A stretch of DNA of 64,000 nt, taken from contig BFEA01000585.1 in assembly GCA_003427395.1 (NCBI GenBank), positions 741,269 through 805,268 on the forward strand. The letters are read 5' to 3'. The translations under genes and the position numbers were made by a program. Source of the stretch: Chara braunii (taxonomy: Eukaryota > Streptophyta > Charophyceae > Charales > Characeae). Positions 21,653 through 32,558 of this stretch are shown piece by piece (the first letter of the stretch is position 1; each line of letters begins with the position of its first letter). A model generated the notes under the pieces. That model was not told the DNA's origin. It worked only from the letters and a program-made list of their open reading frames with translations, and did not search any database.

Positions 21653-22255
21653 CCGACTCCCTGCACATTGACAAAGTTGCGGTCGTTTCTAGGGTTGGCA
21701 AATTATTAAAGGAAGTTCGTGAGGAACTTCTCTGCCATCGCTGCTCCCCTTCGCAGATTGCTCAAGAAAGAAGCTATGTGGAAGTGAGACCAAGATTGTA
21801 CATCGGTCCTAAAGAAGTTGAAGTGGGCCTTGATAGAGTACCCAGTCCTCAAGGTAGTTGAACCATATTTACCCTTTGTTACAATTGAGGCGAGTGGTGT
21901 TGGTGTTGTTTTACAGCAAGACGATGGCCATGGGTATAGACCCGTAGAGTTCATGTCTGCTAGGATGCCTTCAAAGCAGGTAGCGACATCTACCTATGAG
22001 AGGGAACTCTATGCTTTCAAGCAAGCATTAGATCACTGGAGACATTACTTGCTTGGGAGGCATTTCAAAGTCTACGCAGACCACAAAACATTGAGGTGGC
22101 TGAAGACATTGACCAAGATGACACCTAAGCTTACTAGGTGGGCCGCAGAAATAGATCAGTTTGACTTTGAGCTTAAGTGAGTCAAAGGAAGTACAATGTG
22201 GTTGCAAACGCCCTTAGTAGAAGAGTCGACTACTTTGGAGCCATAGTTCACTTCC
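21653..22255 (+). pseudogene. Element C RNase H
   Basis: Contains LPFVTIEASGVGVVLQQDDGHGYRPVEF, where the family TTDAS is TIEAS (catalytic Asp to Glu plus a lost residue). It continues TYERELYAFKQALDHWRHYLLGRHFKVYADHKTLRWL, with the second Asp kept. Stops at about 21,650 and 22,178 bracket the open part. It links RT to integrase in the normal order. Confidence 0.85.
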
Positions 22256-23500
22256 TGGATATAGGGTCAGACCTACAGCAAAAGGTCGCAGATGTGTACG
22301 TGTAGGACCCTATCTGTAGTGATCTCCTCAAAAGAGTCGAGGATCCAGCCAGTGAGCCTAACTACCGCACCACTAATGGGTTGTTGTTTGAGAAGACAGA
22401 CGTTGTAGATCGGCTTTGCATTCCCAACAGCGAAGAGATTCGTACTCTAATCTTAGGGGAATGTCACGATACTGAAGGGCACTTCGGCTGGCAATAGACA
22501 TTAGCCAACCTGATTTGTGCCTACACTTGGCCGGGCATGAAAGCTGACTGTATAGAGTATGTGCGTAGTTGCAAGGTATGTCAACGAAATAAAACTACGA
22601 CGCGAGCCCCTTTGGGTCTTCTCAGACCCCTGCCTATTCCATTAGGACCTGGAGATTCTGTGTCCATAACTTCTTGGACGTTGGGGTCAGGAGTAGGCAT
22701 GGCAAGAGCCAAGTCATGGTTGTAGTCGATAAATTTAGCAAATTTGCTGTTTTTGTGCCCTTGCTTTTTGAGGGACGGACAAATCTAGTAATAGAGAAGT
22801 TCTTTGATCATTGGGTCAGTGAGCATGGTCTACCGCTGTCGATAGTGAGTGAAAGAGATACCAGGTTCACTAGTCAGAACTGGTAGGAGTTGATTAGAGT
22901 ATACGACTCTAAGTTGTTCATGTTGTTTGGCCGTCATCAAGAGACTAACGGTCAGACTGAACAGATGAACAAGATCATGCAACAAGTTCTTAGAATGTAC
23001 ATTAGATCCGACCAAGTTAACTGGGACGAGATGCTCTCGAAGGTACCCAGCGCGTACAACAACAATGTCCACTTAGCCACTTGTCACAATCCCAACGAAA
23101 GTCCTTTAGACAGCGCTGACCGTTTGAGGGATTGGACCAAGACCAGATTGAGAGGCTACCGCCCGATACTAGGGAGTTCACGTTGCAACACGAGTAGGAC
23201 ATTGCTAAAGTAGTAGAGAACCTCAGGAAGGTCCAACACAGGATAATAGATCAAGCCAATAAGCACCGTCGCCCATCACAGTTCCAAGTAGGCGACCTAG
23301 TCAGGGTCAAGTCCAAAGAATTTGCTCATGAGGAGAATATCTCGCAGAAGCTACTGCCTGCGTATAGAGGACCGTGGCCGGTGTTAGAAGTCAAGGGCGG
23401 GGATGATGGGCCGTCCTACACGATAGAGATTCCAGCACACCATGCGTATCCTCTTTTCCACGCATCAAAGTTGTTACCCTGCACGACGAGTCAACAATTT
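22256..23500 (+). pseudogene. Element C integrase
   Basis: Zinc finger LGECHDTEGHFGWQ followed by a stop, then YVRSCKVCQRNK. The catalytic core is frame-shifted near 22,665 (first Asp region), then VVVDKFSKFAVFVPLL, SIVSERDTRFTSQNW followed by a stop, and RHQETNGQTEQMNK with the Glu. The tail reads LVRVKSKEFAHEENISQKLLPAYRGPWPVLEV, the GPY/F region. At least three stops and one frameshift are present. Confidence 0.87.
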
Positions 23501-23745
23501 CTGTCGAGGAGATAAATGATCCCTCCAGATATGGACGGAAGGTACAACATTGATCGCATAGTACACGAGGATGTGTTCAAAACAGGAGGTAGAGGTCGTC
23601 CACAAAAATAATACAAAGTCAGATTTTCCTTCCCAGATCCGGAAGACGACTGCTGGTTTACCCAGACAGAACTTCTAGGGATTGGTCTCGACATAGTCAG
23701 TGCCTACGAAAGAGTGAAGAAGGGTAAAGATCCTATTGTACATTG
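23500..23745 (+). pseudogene. Element C chromodomain-like tail
   Basis: Reads RYNIDRIVHEDVFKTGG, a basic turn, an in-frame TAA, then YKVRFSFPDPEDDCWFTQTELL. The pattern of Tyr, acidic and Trp residues followed by a short helix is that of chromovirus chromodomains. It matches the tail of element A. The coding end lies 40 bp before the 3' LTR. Confidence 0.75.
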
Positions 23746-23784
23746 AGTTGTTCTTGGAGGACCTCAAATTTAGGCTGGCAGGAG

Positions 23785-24716
23785 TGAAACGGTTTTCACC
23801 ACTACGGTAGCAGATATAGTTCCTAGGGCTCGATCCCTAGACCTTGCCCTTATCCGTGTACAGTATCAGTTGCCCTGTGTGTGGTTGAACCCGCGACCTG
23901 CGTCTTGGGAGTCGCATGTTTGCTTGTTGTAGGTAGTCTGGTCGTCGGATCTCGAACCGTAGGTCTGTAGGTTAGAAGTCTTAGCGGTAGGAGAAGTCGT
24001 AACTGCTACAATCCCCAAGAGTCAAGGTCGTAGCTGCTACAATGTCGTAGGGTCAACTCCACAGCCTTCTAGAGCTTCCGAAAGCGACCCTTCGTAGGTC
24101 TTAGGAGGTAGACCATAGGCAAGTGGGCAAGTGGGCAGACGAATTCTGCTAAGAGTGTGGTACCCAGCCCCGGTTACACTTCGTCAAGTCAGCAAGTACC
24201 ATGTGGGACTGTGTGCACCCGGGCCCAGGGTTTGAAAGGCAGACCTTTGACAATCCGAAGTATAAATCAAGAGGCAGTGTCAACTCATTCATTCATTTTG
24301 CCTATGAGCCATGCGGAAGGGCTGCCTGAGCGTGTTTTGCATAGAGGTCTGGAGGTGCCCGTGGAGTAGAGGGCTAAGCGGAGGAAGTCGGCCATAGCCG
24401 AATTTGTTAGTGATAGGAGGAAGAAGGAGGCCATAGCCGCCACTTCAACAGTTAGTAGTGTTAGTGTGTATGTGTATATGTGTGTTAGTGTGTGTGTGAG
24501 TGTGTCCGTGTTCGAGTGTGTGTGTGTCGGGTTGTGTCGGGAAATCCAGGGAGATCTAGGGTGTGTGTATGAACAAGGTGCTGAGAGAGCACGTGTCGGC
24601 CATAACCGACCAAGACAAGTTTGAATCTGAGTTGTGTTCTTGGCTTCAGTAATTCCAAGCTTTGTGTGGGCGACGAGTCGCCAGCTTGATCGTCATGTGT
24701 TCGTATGCATGCTGCC
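23785..24716 (+). repeat. Element C 3' LTR, truncated at its end
   Basis: Homologous along its length to 9137-10,031 (shared segments such as 'tgtggttgaacccgcgacct' and 'gacgagtcgccagcttgat'). The last 31 bp seen in the 5' LTR are missing; from about 24,717 unrelated LTR-like sequence begins. A GT-rich stretch (24,465-24,530) is longer than in the 5' copy. Confidence 0.85.
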
Positions 24717-25590
24717 CTTCGGGGCGTGTATCCCCGCCGAGCTACCAGTCCACAGTACGAAAGCTAATCAGCTGCAATCGCAGAGGTGGACCAGCCGGGG
24801 GCGTTTCTCGTTCGTTGTAGCATAGGGGGTACGCGTTGTAATACGCCTCTATCGGACCCGCACGTGAGCCGACATCTTGGGAGGGCGGAAATCCCAAGTG
24901 TGACCCGTCGTCGGTCGACTAGGACGTACTCTACACACCATGCGCACACCACTCTAAAGAACATAAGAAGTTAAAACACGCACACACATGTACATAAGAA
25001 CAAACGACGCGACAATACTCCTAGTCCCTCAGTAGCCATCCCATAATTCTCTGATGCGGAAATCGGATAGGCGTCGCGCGCAAGACAGTATAAAATGGCG
25101 CGGGCGCATGGCTAACTCATATCGACTCGCAATGCAAGCATACGCAAGCAGTTGCAATGATGGCGTATTATTTAGTACCCATACTCATGCGATCCTCACT
25201 AATCTCGAGGGTCGCATTGGACACTCAAGTGTCGGCTGGCATGCGCCTTGAGGGACTAATCTCTCGACGCTGGACAACCGCCAAGTGCGGTTGAGAACCA
25301 CACCCTCTTGTGCACCCTGCGGAGAGTCGGTGGTACACAGGTTCATACCTGTGGTGGCAATCGTCTCGTATCGCACTGGAGACTAGCTTTATCGTTCAGG
25401 GCTTGGAAAGAAGTCAAGGGGTTTGACTTTGACGGCTGCCACGGACTACAACGTCCAACTACAGAAATTAACAAGCAAAATCAATCAGTAAATAAATAAA
25501 CATTCAACACTCATATATCAAATCAGGACTCGAGATAAAATAAAAGAAGGGGAAGCGTAAATCCATCAGGTATGCAGATCGTGCGTCACA
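24717..25590. repeat. Solo or partial LTR related to the LTR of element D
   Basis: Shares ordered blocks with 60,050-60,320 ('cgagctac', 'gcaatcgcagagg', 'ggtcgactaggacg', 'cctagtccct'), the LTR next to the element D primer site. No pol or primer site lies beside it here. It cuts the end of the element C LTR. Its right end is uncertain. Confidence 0.6.
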
Positions 25591-25591
25591 T

Positions 25592-25612
25592 GGGGGGGGG
25601 GGGGGGGGGGGG
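25592..25612 (+). repeat. G21 homopolymer tract
   Basis: Twenty-one consecutive G followed by CGGCGGGG. It could form a G-quadruplex. Homopolymer length in an assembly is unreliable. Confidence 0.95.
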
Positions 25613-26232
25613 CGGCGGGGTTGTCATTCTCACTGTCTCCAAGGTACAGCTCATATATCAAGCTCTAAAATACTAACCTGCATAAAACACAGGCACACAC
25701 AATAGCCACATTGTCGTACACCAATGTGGTAAACTTGACTGTTCCCTGTAACTCATACCACGCCTTACATACTCAAGCCCCAGTCATAGTCGAAATCTCC
25801 ATAAATCTCACAAGTTCTTTATAATGACCATTTAAACAAAGCTCGGTTAAAACCTTCAAAGAAACATATCAAATCTCAGGGCTAAGGCATCAAGTTGAGG
25901 TACAAATGTAAGCAAAGTTTTATCGTGAGTCGACGAGTCGGCGATCAACCAACCGACCTTTTATCAGTGATAACAAAAAATGATCCTCGTAGGATCAAGC
26001 TGAATCTTGGATCGAATGTCCAAAGAAGACCTATATCATACGACAGGTCAATGTCCAAGCTAAATGGTCAATGTATGGAGGTCAAATCCCCATGACACGT
26101 TCTCACTCGAGACTCTCCTGATAGTCAAGCCTAAGTCTACCTTAAAGCCAACGCCCAAAGAAAGGTAGACCTATGGCAGAATCTCCCCCATACAGGGTGG
26201 ATAGCCAGAGTCGCCACCTGTCAAAATACAAT
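25613..26232. other. AT-rich stretch, no gene seen
   Basis: No coding motif, LTR copy or repeat was recognised. It lies between the G tract and the start of the hairpin arrays, and may be part of the same unknown element. Confidence 0.5.
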
Positions 26233-26840
26233 TTATCTCCTCTAAACTAAGAAATTTCGGCAGCGCTTCCTGTAGGAAGAGTGCCTTTCGAGATTTTTTT
26301 AGCCTAAATATGAAAACATAAATAATCTTTAACCTTCCAAAGTCAAATTTTGTCTAACTCCCTGAATTAGCAAAACTTTGGGCAGCACTCCCTTTAGAAA
26401 AGGAGACTTCCCAAATTTTTACTAAGCCATATATAAAATCAGACAAGTTGAACTTTGAAAAGTCAAATTTTGACCAACTCCTTGGATTTGCTGAAATTTC
26501 GGCAGCGCTTCCCGTAGGGAAAGTAGCTTACCAAAATTTATACAAAGCTAAGTTCAGAATTAAAAATGACTTTGACTTCTCAAGGTCCAATTTTATCTAA
26601 CTCTCTGAATTCGTAAAAAATTGGGCAGCACTCCCTTTAGAAAAGAAGACCCTCCAGATTTTTGCTAAGTCATATATAAAAGTTAGACAAACTGAACTTT
26701 GAAAAGACAAAATCTGACTAACTCCTTGGTTTTGTAGAAATTTCGGCAACGCTTCCCGTAGAGAAAGTGGCTTACCAAAATTTATACAAAGCCAAGTATA
26801 ACAAATGATCCCATAAAATGCGAAAATCGATCTAAGTAAA
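26233..26840. repeat. Five 122-bp tandem units in A-B-A-B order, each with a hairpin
   Basis: Units start at about 26,233, 26,355, 26,475, 26,599 and 26,720 ('aactcc(c/t)tg...'). Units 2 and 4 carry 'gggcagcactccctttag'; units 3 and 5 carry 'cggcagcgcttcccgta'; unit 1 resembles the latter. So the higher-order period is about 244 bp. In each unit the motif is the left half of a stem-loop whose right half differs between types but stays complementary (unit 3: TTCCC-gta-GGGAA, flanked by AAATTT on both sides). AT-rich, non-coding. Confidence 0.85.
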
Positions 26841-27082
26841 AAAAAACTTAGCTAAAAAAATGCAGGAATTGAAACTAACTCCTATAGCTCTAGCACATGG
26901 CGAGCAACTAAAGCAACTACCTATCAAACTGAAACTCAGACTAAGTAGTAGTCTCACTTAGCCACATGCAGGCCAAACCACAAAGGTAAGTACTCTCACC
27001 ATCCCAAAGTCAACCTTATCAAACAATAGTTCATGATCCTTCAATGATTTGCCCCTTTATACCCAGCTTACACAAGGCATAA

Positions 27083-27806
27083 AGCTAGACCACCCAAACT
27101 TATGGAACATGTCTAGCTCAGCCATTGAATATACACAAACAAAGGGCACAACAACTTCTATCTTCTTTGGGCATATGACCAGGCCACCCTAGTCGCCCTA
27201 AACTATTAAGTATCCAAGTTTTATATAATTATCTTCACTTAGTCTTTTGAGGTACCATATAACTGAACCGATCATCTTTAGCTCAAGATTCAGTCTGCCC
27301 CTTCGTACCACAAATTTATTTTTAATTAATACTCTCTTCAGTTGGTGATAAGCTATAGTCAGACCACCCAAACTTATGGAACCCTGTCTGACTAGCCTGT
27401 TCATAGATAAAGTAATAATAAAATATAGCCAAGTTATATCCTTTTGGTTCCAGCATGTGTGTGGCATTGGACCAAGACCACCCGAACTTATGGAACATGT
27501 CTGGTCCTCAGCCTGATTCTTTTTCTTAAAGCCAAAGCAGGAAGAGGCTGAGCCACCCAAACTTATGGAACGTGCTTAGACCTCCTCGTTCATAACAAAA
27601 AGAAACTGAAAGAAAACTCAAAGTAAACAAAGTGACCAAGCCATCCAAACTTATGGTATATGCTTGGTCCCTGAAAGGTCATTCACATTCAGCCCTCACA
27701 AGTCAGAGCAACCAAACCACCCAAACTTATGGAACATGTCTGGTTCTCCAAGCAAATCAAAAATAAACATAGCACAGGGCCTCCCCAAACTTATGGAGAC
27801 TTGCCC
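27083..27806. repeat. Array of about seven stem-loops with conserved loop and variable, compensating stems
   Basis: A loop close to CACCCAAACTTATGGAACAT recurs at about 27,091, 27,365, 27,479, 27,554, 27,642, 27,718 and 27,783. Each is flanked by arms that differ between copies but pair: AGCTAGAC/GTCTAGCT (27,083/27,111), TAGTCAGAC/GTCTGACTA (27,356/27,386), GGACCAAGAC/GTCTGGTCC (27,469/27,499, one bulge), GAGGCTGAGC/GCTTAGACCTC (27,544/27,574, one wobble and one bulge), GACCAAGC/GCTTGGTC (27,634/27,662), AACCAAAC/GTCTGGTT (27,710/27,738, one mismatch). The last copy is weak. Paired changes suggest a conserved secondary structure. No known RNA family is recognised. Confidence 0.8.
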
Positions 27807-28393
27807 AACCTTTGATAGACCCAGTCAAACTCAAACAATGCTGCCTTTCTCCCACCCTTCCCCCAGATGCAACCCCACAATCTGCTTTCAGTCAAACAAT
27901 GAAAACTGAAACTGACATTGTGCATACAATCCTTTACTTAGTCTGGTTTTGTCCTGAAAGCCAAACGTAAAGTCAAAGTAAAGGGGCATGCAGTACATTC
28001 AGTCAAAATGCAACAAAGAATACAGATAAGGGTTGTGACTGGGTTTATAGAAGGAGAGCAATGGTTACCTTTCAGTTCCCTGCCTCCAGAACTCCTCCCG
28101 AGTTCCGGCAAAGCTCCCGCAATCAGTGGGTTGACTCCCCACAAAGTCTTGCTGCGGTCCTATGGGTTGCAATCCCGCCTGCCGCCTTCCTCTCAGAACA
28201 GGACTAGACTTAGAGTAAGAAAGGCAGAAGGAGGGGTCTCAGACTCTCGAGATACAGGAGTGGGACTGACTCAACTCCCAGGAAAGGGCCTTGATACCTT
28301 CAATTGCCTGAGGGCCCCGCAATGGTAGCCAAAATACGCAACAACTTGTTCAAACTGAAGTTAAGCCGTTGAAAACAGTCCCTTCCTGACGAA
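27807..28393. other. No gene recognised
   Basis: Moderately GC sequence with small ORFs that have no recognisable domain. It may be the remainder of the element carrying the hairpin arrays. Confidence 0.4.
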
Positions 28394-28885
28394 CCTCCAA
28401 GTCACAGCGTTGACCCCTTTCAACGTGCTCAATCTCTCCGCCGCTCGTGACTTAGAGTAGATTGGCCATAGCTTCAACACGTGGGTTGTGAGTCAAAGTA
28501 CAGTCCTCCCCCTTTCCGTAGTGAAGCAAAGCGCAGCCTAACTAGCCGTATAACTGCCGGAGTCTGCGTGGATACGGCCTATGTAGTCCTTACCAGTCCT
28601 CGACGAGCACCCTACTTAACGCCGGGCTCATACCACTTCCCTCCAAGTCACAGCGTTGACCCCTTTCAACGTGCTCAATCTCTCCGCCGCTCGTGACTTA
28701 GAGTAGATTGGCCATAGCTTCAACACNTGGGTTGTGAGTCAAAGTACAGTCCTCCCCCTTTCCGTAGTGAAGCAAAGCGCAGCCTAACTAGCCGTATAAC
28801 TGCCGGAGTCTGCGTGGATACGGCCTATGTAGTCCTTACCAGTCCTCGACGAGCACCCTACTTAACGTCGGGCTCATACCACTTC
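28394..28885. repeat. 246-bp tandem duplication with one N
   Basis: 28,394-28,639 is repeated at 28,640-28,885 with almost no differences (for example 'aacgccggg' versus 'aacgtcggg'). A single N at 28,727 sits 87 bp into the second copy. The N marks a contig join, so part of the duplication may be an assembly product. Confidence 0.9.
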
Positions 28886-30792
28886 AATCGGCAGGATGAA
28901 CAACACACCAGCCAATAGATGGTCTTCGCCCCACGGCTGATCTCCTCGCCCTTTTGACTGATTGAATGGCCAGCGTGCCAACTAAACGTTAAAATCTGCC
29001 ACCCTGCAGTTAGCCTGTAGTCACTCTGTCTGATATGGTGCGCAGCTCTCCGCCCAGCAGATAAACCTCCAACCCATCGTAGCGGATCGACCCAATATGA
29101 TATGTCCTGATGTGCAGTATGCCAGGACCTGCCAACAGTTAAGTCTCCCACTTCGCAGCCTGACTATTCCTCCAAGTAGCGACGCCATCCCCCTGGCCAA
29201 CTTTCTGTTTATACAGTCGAGAAAGCCTTGTTCGAATAGACCCCACCCCTGCACTATATTTGACGCGTGGGCAAACTGAGCAGAATCAACAACCTTTGCA
29301 GTTATTGCAACTACCCGCAGCGACACGACACCGTAGTAAAGCATTGCGCAATGTTCCAATAAGTAACGATTGCGGAAGCATATTGCAAAACAGTGCCGCT
29401 TTAAAGAAGCGCAGCAGCAAGACTCAGCAGGCAGAGGTAACCCCCAGAAAACAAATGACTGCGTCCGAATCACTAAGGTCCGCTCGACGGTAACGTGGTG
29501 GGCTCTTGATTGAGAGTCGTTCCATCAGCTGAACAATCAATACTCCAGCAACTTCCCAGACACACGGCACACCGTGAGCGCACAACGAGGTGCACAACAG
29601 CTCTGGCTCGGAAGAAAACGCCTTCCTCCATATAACAACAAAAATCGAATGGCTTGTCAGCAGCGCAACGATGGCCCAGCGAGTCAGCGACTAGAAACAA
29701 CAACCTATGACAGTCTTTAGTCGCCCGTAGCCCCATGCGGAAAAGAAAGCAGCCCTCCCAAATCAGAGGCAGATGACTGCCGCTAAGTGCTTTCCATTGG
29801 AGGCTTGAATCAACCATACTGCAGCTAACAACCTGTGGACACGAGTTCTGAAAACACTGTCTCCGAGCAACAACTTGCTGAAGTAGAGACGTCCGCAAAG
29901 TCGCCTAGAAGTTGCTCTGTCGTACCTGCACAGTGGTCAGACCTTCAAACTTGCGTAATCGCCCCAGTCAGGTAAGCACATGCCCGTTGCATCCGTGCTG
30001 CCTGAAGGACAACGCGTCCGCCAATAGGTAAGCCGTGGCCAATCGGATAAGTCTTCAGCCCCGCAGCTCATCTCGAACTACCCCAATCGTTCGGATAAAC
30101 AAACACTAAATGAATCTCTCACCACAATGCGGGTAGGTTCACTCTCTCCCTTCCTTTTCAAAGTTTCTCCTCTCTCACGCAGCGTCCACACACCACATTA
30201 CCAAACCAGCACAGCGGAGTTGGAATCTGACTCTATCATCAGATTCACCACAGTCTATTACTCCCAATTCGACACTCTCCTTTCCCGGTCCCACTAAAGG
30301 AAGTCCGACGAACCGAACTAATCTCTAATCCGCCATTCCCACTTTCCTCGATAGTTTAGCACCCTTACTTCTTCTACTAAGTCTTCCTATGCTAATTTAT
30401 CACTAAAACTAACCTCGGATTTGAGGTCGCCCAACCCCAAAACGTTGAAATGGCCTTTTTGCTTCCTCGATTTCGTTCACAATCGACTTCGGTATGTCTT
30501 CTCCCTCTCTCTTCGTTCGCCTTTCCTCCATAGCTTGGCGCAACCCATTTCTCTTCTACCCCCTTATCTACTAATCTAACTCAAAAACTAAATTCATATC
30601 CTAACTCGCCATCCCTCAAAACCCCCAAAACGTCCTTCTACTCGCTTAAAGTGGAGAAGCACTGCGAGTGCTCCCTTTTCCTTGCTGCGCCCCGGCTCAC
30701 CACTGAGCCATCTCTGTTTCTTCTTCCGTTGAATGTACTCGACGTGAAATCGTGCCTGGGTCCAATCCTCCCTCTCTTCTCTTTCCTCGTTG
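28886..30792. other. No gene recognised
   Basis: Mixed sequence with ORFs up to about 150 codons on the minus strand (29,021-29,473 and 29,473-29,898). These show no recognisable domain and skewed Cys/Arg content. They are probably chance frames in old transposon DNA. Confidence 0.4.
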
Positions 30793-31016
30793 TGTCCAGC
30801 CTCCAGCTCGCTCCACCCGACCTCTCTCTCCTTGGCCCGACAACAACAGATGAAGCGGCCTGCTCGCTGTGTTCAGCCTCCGGTCCGCTCCGCCCGACCT
30901 CTCTCTCCTTGGCCCGACAACACCAGATGAAGCGGCCTGCCGCTGTGTTCACCCTCCGGTCCGCTCCGCCCGACCTCTGTCTCCTTGGCCCGACCACACG
31001 AGACTAAGCGGCCTGC
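30793..31016. repeat. Three 76-bp tandem units
   Basis: Units start at about 30,793, 30,870 and 30,946 and share 'gctccgcccgacctctctc', 'ccttggcccgacaac' and 'gaagcggcctgc'. The period of 76-77 bp is not a multiple of three, yet frames on both strands stay open by composition. This is a repeat, not a gene. Confidence 0.88.
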
Positions 31017-32031
31017 CCTGACTGTTCCAACACCAGAGGAGAACTCCTAAGGGAGCTAGCTACTAGATTTGTTCGAGTAGTCTGTAGCTCCTTCACCCCG
31101 TTGGTCCCTGCCTGCGTGCCAGCCCGGGCGGCACAAGCGCATGTGTGGCTGATACAGAGAGCAGAGCACGGCCACGACAGTCGAAATCCGCTGAGAAGTA
31201 CATTACCTACTCACTTGCCTAATCAATCAGTCCCAACGAAAGATGCTGCCGCGCCCGCCTATGCTCGGCCTTCTCGCCTCCGCCCCCTCAATGAACAAGA
31301 GGACGCGGGCCCGTTGCTAAGCCAGGGGCGCGGGCCTATGAGGGCCGGGTCTCGGTGCAGCTCTTGGTGGTAGCAACAAGTATTCAACTGATAACTTTGC
31401 CGGCCAACGTGGCCTTCCGCTGGGACAGATTGCGCCGCGCAGCCAGCACTGCGGCAGCCGTTACTGGTGCGTTTTGGCCCCGCCCAGGCATTGTTCACCA
31501 CCTTGCAGGCCCTGGCGAGCATACTCACACTCAAAGCCTCTCTCTGCAGATCGAGGCCGGCGGACAGTATACCCGCAGCGACCCTCTAGTGTCCCTGCCA
31601 CAAACACCTCCGAACAAATCGTGGTCGGCGGACGGTGCACCCACGACAATCCCCCGCCACCCGACATGTTGACCTCTCCGTCCTTGTCCCCATGCAGTCA
31701 GGAGTCTATTAACGCCTTGGTCACGCTAGAGTTCCGATGGGCGTGCTCAAGGTCTTTGACTGAGGTTTTGGCCACCGTCCCCGGCGTCGGCCTTAGAACC
31801 GATTACCGAGGTTAAAAAAAACGTAGAAAAATAATAAAAGCAGATAAATAAGTAAATGATAGAAATAAGAATGAACGTCGCGTGTTCCGCTGGTTTGCGA
31901 CGCCGCGCACACCCAGGCTGCGCATGGTTGCGCCTCGCCGTCAATACCTCGCATGTGCCGCTCACCCAAGCTTCCTTTCGCGCGCGCCGTCAGACGAGCG
32001 AGGCTGCACTGGTGTATCTTGCAGAAAACAC
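31017..32031. other. No gene recognised
   Basis: GC-rich sequence with short ORFs and no domain. A 60-bp AT-rich stretch lies at 31,810-31,870. Confidence 0.4.
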
Positions 32032-32059
32032 GCCAAATACCCTTGTAAGGGTATTTGGC
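32032..32059. repeat. Perfect 13-bp palindrome beside an LTR
   Basis: GCCAAATACCCTT and its exact complement are separated by two bases. It lies 7 bp before the TG end of the A-family LTR at 32,067. It may be an insertion footprint or a hot spot. Confidence 0.85.
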
Positions 32060-32066
32060 ACAACAA

Positions 32067-32558
32067 TGTGGCCTTGCGCCATGTCAGCAGAGGCTGGCGC
32101 TGAAGTAGGAAGGCACCAACGTACAACAACAGTCTCGCGTCATCGTCCACAATGACAGCGTCAAGCCAGCGTCCTGCCAGCGTCAAGCCAGCGTCCAGCT
32201 AGCGTGAATGCATCATAGCAAGATTGAAATTGGACTCCCTACATGCAGGGTCTTATGTAGCGTTTCACAGCCGAGGGCCTGGATTGTGTACAGTTGCAGA
32301 CTTCCACTTGGTCCGAATACTGTCTTGGTACCTGCATACAAACAAGCATGTGTGTTTGACCGATGGCCTGGGCTGGGTCCATACTGACTTTGACTCTTGG
32401 GTCTCGGGCAGTTGACCGAAGTTAACAGTCGGACGCTCAGGTCCTGGAGCTACTCCGGAGGGGTCTTTTGCCCCTTCGTACCTCATGGCCTGAGACAGAG
32501 GTCGCGGCCTGGCAAGGCCCTTAGACATTCCACGAGGCATACGGAGCCGGTTACTGCA
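32067..32558 (-). repeat. A-family LTR (solo or 5' LTR)
   Basis: Homologous to the element A LTR at 3674-4271 over its whole length with about five instead of 14 minisatellite units. Minus-strand gag sequence of another element begins immediately to its right, so it was inserted there. No primer site is evident on its left, so it is not shown to be the partner LTR of element A. Confidence 0.75.

Larger units (their letters stand above)
9137..24716 (+). mobile_element. Ty3/gypsy element C, interrupted by element B
   Basis: Order on the plus strand: 5' LTR (9137), initiator-Met primer site (10,064), long leader, gag (12,139-14,160), protease (14,175-14,877), insertion of element B, then RT (from 20,974), RNase H, integrase, chromodomain (to 23,745) and 3' LTR (23,785). 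It is itself inserted in the gag of element A. Its 3' LTR is cut at about 24,716 by other LTR-like sequence. Without element B it would be roughly 9.5 kb. Many stops and small deletions make it non-functional. Confidence 0.85.

Noticed and set aside
27083-27806. CRISPR-like array
   Set aside because: Spacing is irregular (67-274 bp), repeats are not identical, the arms covary, and the setting is eukaryotic.
29021-29898. Two minus-strand ORFs of 140-150 codons
   Set aside because: No recognisable domain, no neighbours in operon-like or exon-like order, unusual composition; kept only as an unassigned region.
30638-31007. Arg/Gly-rich ORF pair on opposite strands
   Set aside because: Both come from the 76-bp tandem repeat and have no independent support.
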